Below are positions 62,420-64,000 of a stretch of DNA of 64,000 nt, in pieces (position 1 is the first letter of the stretch; each line of letters opens with the position of its first letter). Location: the NCBI RefSeq assembly GCF_001418005.1, contig NZ_LIOL01000012.1:1-64000 (forward strand). Direction: 5' to 3'. This stretch comes from Chelatococcus sambhunathii. Its GTDB lineage: Bacteria; Pseudomonadota; Alphaproteobacteria; Rhizobiales; Beijerinckiaceae. Position numbers and translations under genes: made by a program. A model generated the notes under the pieces. It was not told where the DNA came from. It worked only from the letters and a program-made list of their open reading frames with translations, and did no database searches.

Positions 62420-63454
62420 ATGGCTGAGCAGGACGATCTCATCGCGTCCATCGCAGCGACGACGGCCGACTATCGTGAGGCTGATGGGGAAGCCCCGACG
62501 CCAGAGCGTATCGAGCGTTGGGTCGGTCAGTTCGACGCGGCAGTTCAGCTGCCCATTCTACGGGAAATGGATCACGTCTTGAAGCGGACCTACTTCTCCC
62601 GCGATGGAACGAGAAAGTTTTTGGCGGGACTATTTCAGACCGAAAAGCTTGTCGGCGAGGATCCATGTGCCTTCTGGAAGGGCGTGAAGTTCCTCGACAT
62701 TCAGGGCGGCGGCGCGAGCCAGAAGGAGATGCTCGCGCTGTTCAGCAAGGTGCTGGAGAAGCAGTGTCGGTTCGAAGCTGCCGACTGCGGCGCAGCTCCC
62801 CACGCCTTCGTGTATCTGGATGACGCCATCTTCACCGGGAACCGTGTTAGGCGCGATCTCGAAACATGGATCGCTGAGCAGGCTCCGGCCGAAGCGAAGG
62901 TGCACGTCATCACGATCGCGCTGCATAGCGGCGGCCAGTACTACGCCAATGGAAAAATCAAGGAGGCGGCAAGGGCCGCCGGAAAGTCAATCGACCTGAC
63001 GTGGTGGCGCGCGATTGAGCTTGAGGACCGCAGGGCTCACACCACTACGTCCGATGTTCTACGGCCGGTCGCGATTCCAGACGACGAGGGCGTGAAAGCC
63101 TATGTCGGGGCAATGCGCTATCAGCCCAATCTGCGCACTGCGGGCCATGTCGGCGGAAACGGTATCTTCTCCAGCGATGCTGGACGCCAGCTACTGGAAT
63201 CGGAGTTCCTGAAGGCGGGCGTGCGCATCCGGCAGATGTGCCCGCATCTAAACCAGTACCAGCGGCCGCTGGGCAACATGATCCTTGAAACGCTCGGTTT
63301 CGGCTCGCTGATCGTAACCTTCAGAAACTGCCCCAACAATGCGCCGCTGGCGCTGTGGGCGGGGGACCCTTGGTACCCGCTCTTCCCCCGCACAACGAAC
63401 AGCGATACGTCGCTGCGCAGGTTCATGGCGATGCTGGCACAGGAAGACTTCTGA
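62420..63454 (+). CDS. Phosphoribosyltransferase-like protein (PRTase-CE-like)
   Basis: The 344-residue protein has a PRPP-loop-like motif, FVYLDDAIFTGNRVRRDLET (about 130-149, compare DD-xxx-TG of type I phosphoribosyltransferases), with an upstream strand KFLDIQGGGASQKEM. The N-terminal helical part (VGQFDAAVQLPILREMDHVL) and C-terminal region (GNMILETLGFGSLIVTFRNC) fit the PRTase-like conflict-system family linked to defence genes. GGGGGAG precedes ATG 62420. Its stop overlaps the NADAR start by one base. It may transfer or remove a phosphoribosyl group on a nucleotide or nucleic acid; this is inference. Confidence 0.78.
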   Translation: MAEQDDLIASIAATTADYREADGEAPTPERIERWVGQFDAAVQLPILREMDHVLKRTYFSRDGTRKFLAGLFQTEKLVGEDPCAFWKGVKFLDIQGGGASQKEMLALFSKVLEKQCRFEAADCGAAPHAFVYLDDAIFTGNRVRRDLETWIAEQAPAEAKVHVITIALHSGGQYYANGKIKEAARAAGKSIDLTWWRAIELEDRRAHTTTSDVLRPVAIPDDEGVKAYVGAMRYQPNLRTAGHVGGNGIFSSDAGRQLLESEFLKAGVRIRQMCPHLNQYQRPLGNMILETLGFGSLIVTFRNCPNNAPLALWAGDPWYPLFPRTTNSDTSLRRFMAMLAQEDF

Positions 63455-64000
63455 TGGCCCAGCCCAGCCAGGTTCGCACATACCACCCAGCCGAGAGCGC
63501 CGTCTTCCTTAAGACGAACGAGCGCTTTGGCGGGCTGTCGAACATGGCGCCGGGCTTCCCGATTGTCCTGAACGGCGTGCGGATCCGCACGTCGGAGGCG
63601 CTCTACCAGGCCTGCCGTTTCCCGCGCCGGCCGGACGTCCAGCGGCAGATCATCGACGACCCCAGCCCAATGACCGCAAAGATGCGGAGCAAGCCGTTCC
63701 GCTCCGACACTCGGCCGGACTGGGATGCGGTGCGGGTGAAGATCATGCGCTGGTGCCTGCGCGTGAAACTGGCGCAGAACTGGCAGACCTTCGGCAAGCT
63801 GCTGCTGTCCACCGCGGACATGCCGATTGTCGAGAAGAAGGTCCGCCGCAAGGACTTCTGGGGCGCCACGGAGCAGCCGGACGGCACGCTCGTCGGCATG
63901 AACGTGCTGGGTCGCCTGCTGATGGAGCTGCGCGAGCAGCTGAAGGGCGATGAGGCGGAGAGCCTACGGTTTATCGAGCCGCTGGCCATTCCCGACTTCC
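63454..64000 (+). CDS. NADAR-domain protein (cut by window end)
   Basis: The first 182 residues are present. NADAR (YbiA-like) motifs are FGGLSNMAPGFPIVLNGVRI (about 25-44), TSEALYQACRFP (about 47-58, with the conserved Glu) and MTAKMRSK, then KDFWGATEQPDGTLVGMNVL near 145-165. NADAR proteins act on ADP-ribose or riboflavin-pathway intermediates as N-glycosidases; some reverse ADP-ribosylation of DNA guanine. Here it is the fifth gene of the operon and is coupled to the PRTase-like gene by TGATG overlap. The frame is still open at the window end. Confidence 0.88.
   Translation, partial: MAQPSQVRTYHPAESAVFLKTNERFGGLSNMAPGFPIVLNGVRIRTSEALYQACRFPRRPDVQRQIIDDPSPMTAKMRSKPFRSDTRPDWDAVRVKIMRWCLRVKLAQNWQTFGKLLLSTADMPIVEKKVRRKDFWGATEQPDGTLVGMNVLGRLLMELREQLKGDEAESLRFIEPLAIPDF

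Noticed and set aside
1-64000. CRISPR array because a Cas4-like gene is present
   Set aside because: No regularly spaced identical repeats with unique spacers were found; the Cas4-like gene sits in a phage recombination cluster.

Overview
The window is GC-rich and, from its gene content (RcGTA-type tail genes, DUF2793, DUF6362/DUF6511 phage genes, a DUF2924-recombinase block), comes from an alphaproteobacterium, most likely Rhodobacterales (Paracoccus/Rhodobacter relatives). It looks like a defence island into which a prophage has inserted.

1-13055: a class 1 DISARM locus, all rightward: drmD (5' part replaced by an IS3-family end), drmMI (frameshifted at an A6 run), drmA, drmB and drmC. Genes overlap or abut, so this was one operon. 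With drmD cut and drmMI frameshifted it is probably inactive unless the shift is bypassed.

13058-57987: a tailed prophage of about 45 kb, bounded by a 12-bp direct repeat (TCACACTCAGCA) that I propose as attL/attR. Leftward late genes run from terminase (34652) through portal, protease-capsid fusion, head-tail proteins, tail tube, tape measure, RcGTA-like tail-tip proteins and lysis genes down to a fused spanin at 13064. A parDE toxin-antitoxin pair sits inside this operon. The middle (34.7-37.5 kb) holds small genes and a cytosine methyltransferase pseudogene carrying an inverted 240-bp segment between perfect 48-bp inverted repeats. The leftward early region (37.4-51.7 kb) holds an adenine/cytosine-N4 methyltransferase, a GNAT/DUF1778 toxin-antitoxin pair, a RuvC-like resolvase, primase-helicase, Cas4-like nuclease, SF2 helicase, a probable ssDNA-binding protein, a Sak4-like ATPase, and two genes each broken by one in-frame stop. 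A divergent control region at 51.7-51.9 kb drives an XRE-ImmA regulator plus a PIN nuclease rightward. Then come DUF2924, a large serine recombinase, a DUF3883 nuclease-like cargo gene and an excisionase-like HTH gene beside attR.

57988-64000: host sequence resumes with a strong terminator that, before prophage insertion, would have lain just after drmC. A second defence-like operon follows: HTH regulator, HsdM-type methyltransferase, single-chain GmrSD-like DUF262/HNH protein, a phosphoribosyltransferase-like protein and a NADAR-domain protein cut by the window end. This HsdM / DUF262 / PRTase / NADAR combination is the best candidate here for an undescribed system.

No tRNA, rRNA or CRISPR array was seen. 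Several genes are damaged (drmD, drmMI, spanin, C5-methyltransferase, two early phage genes).
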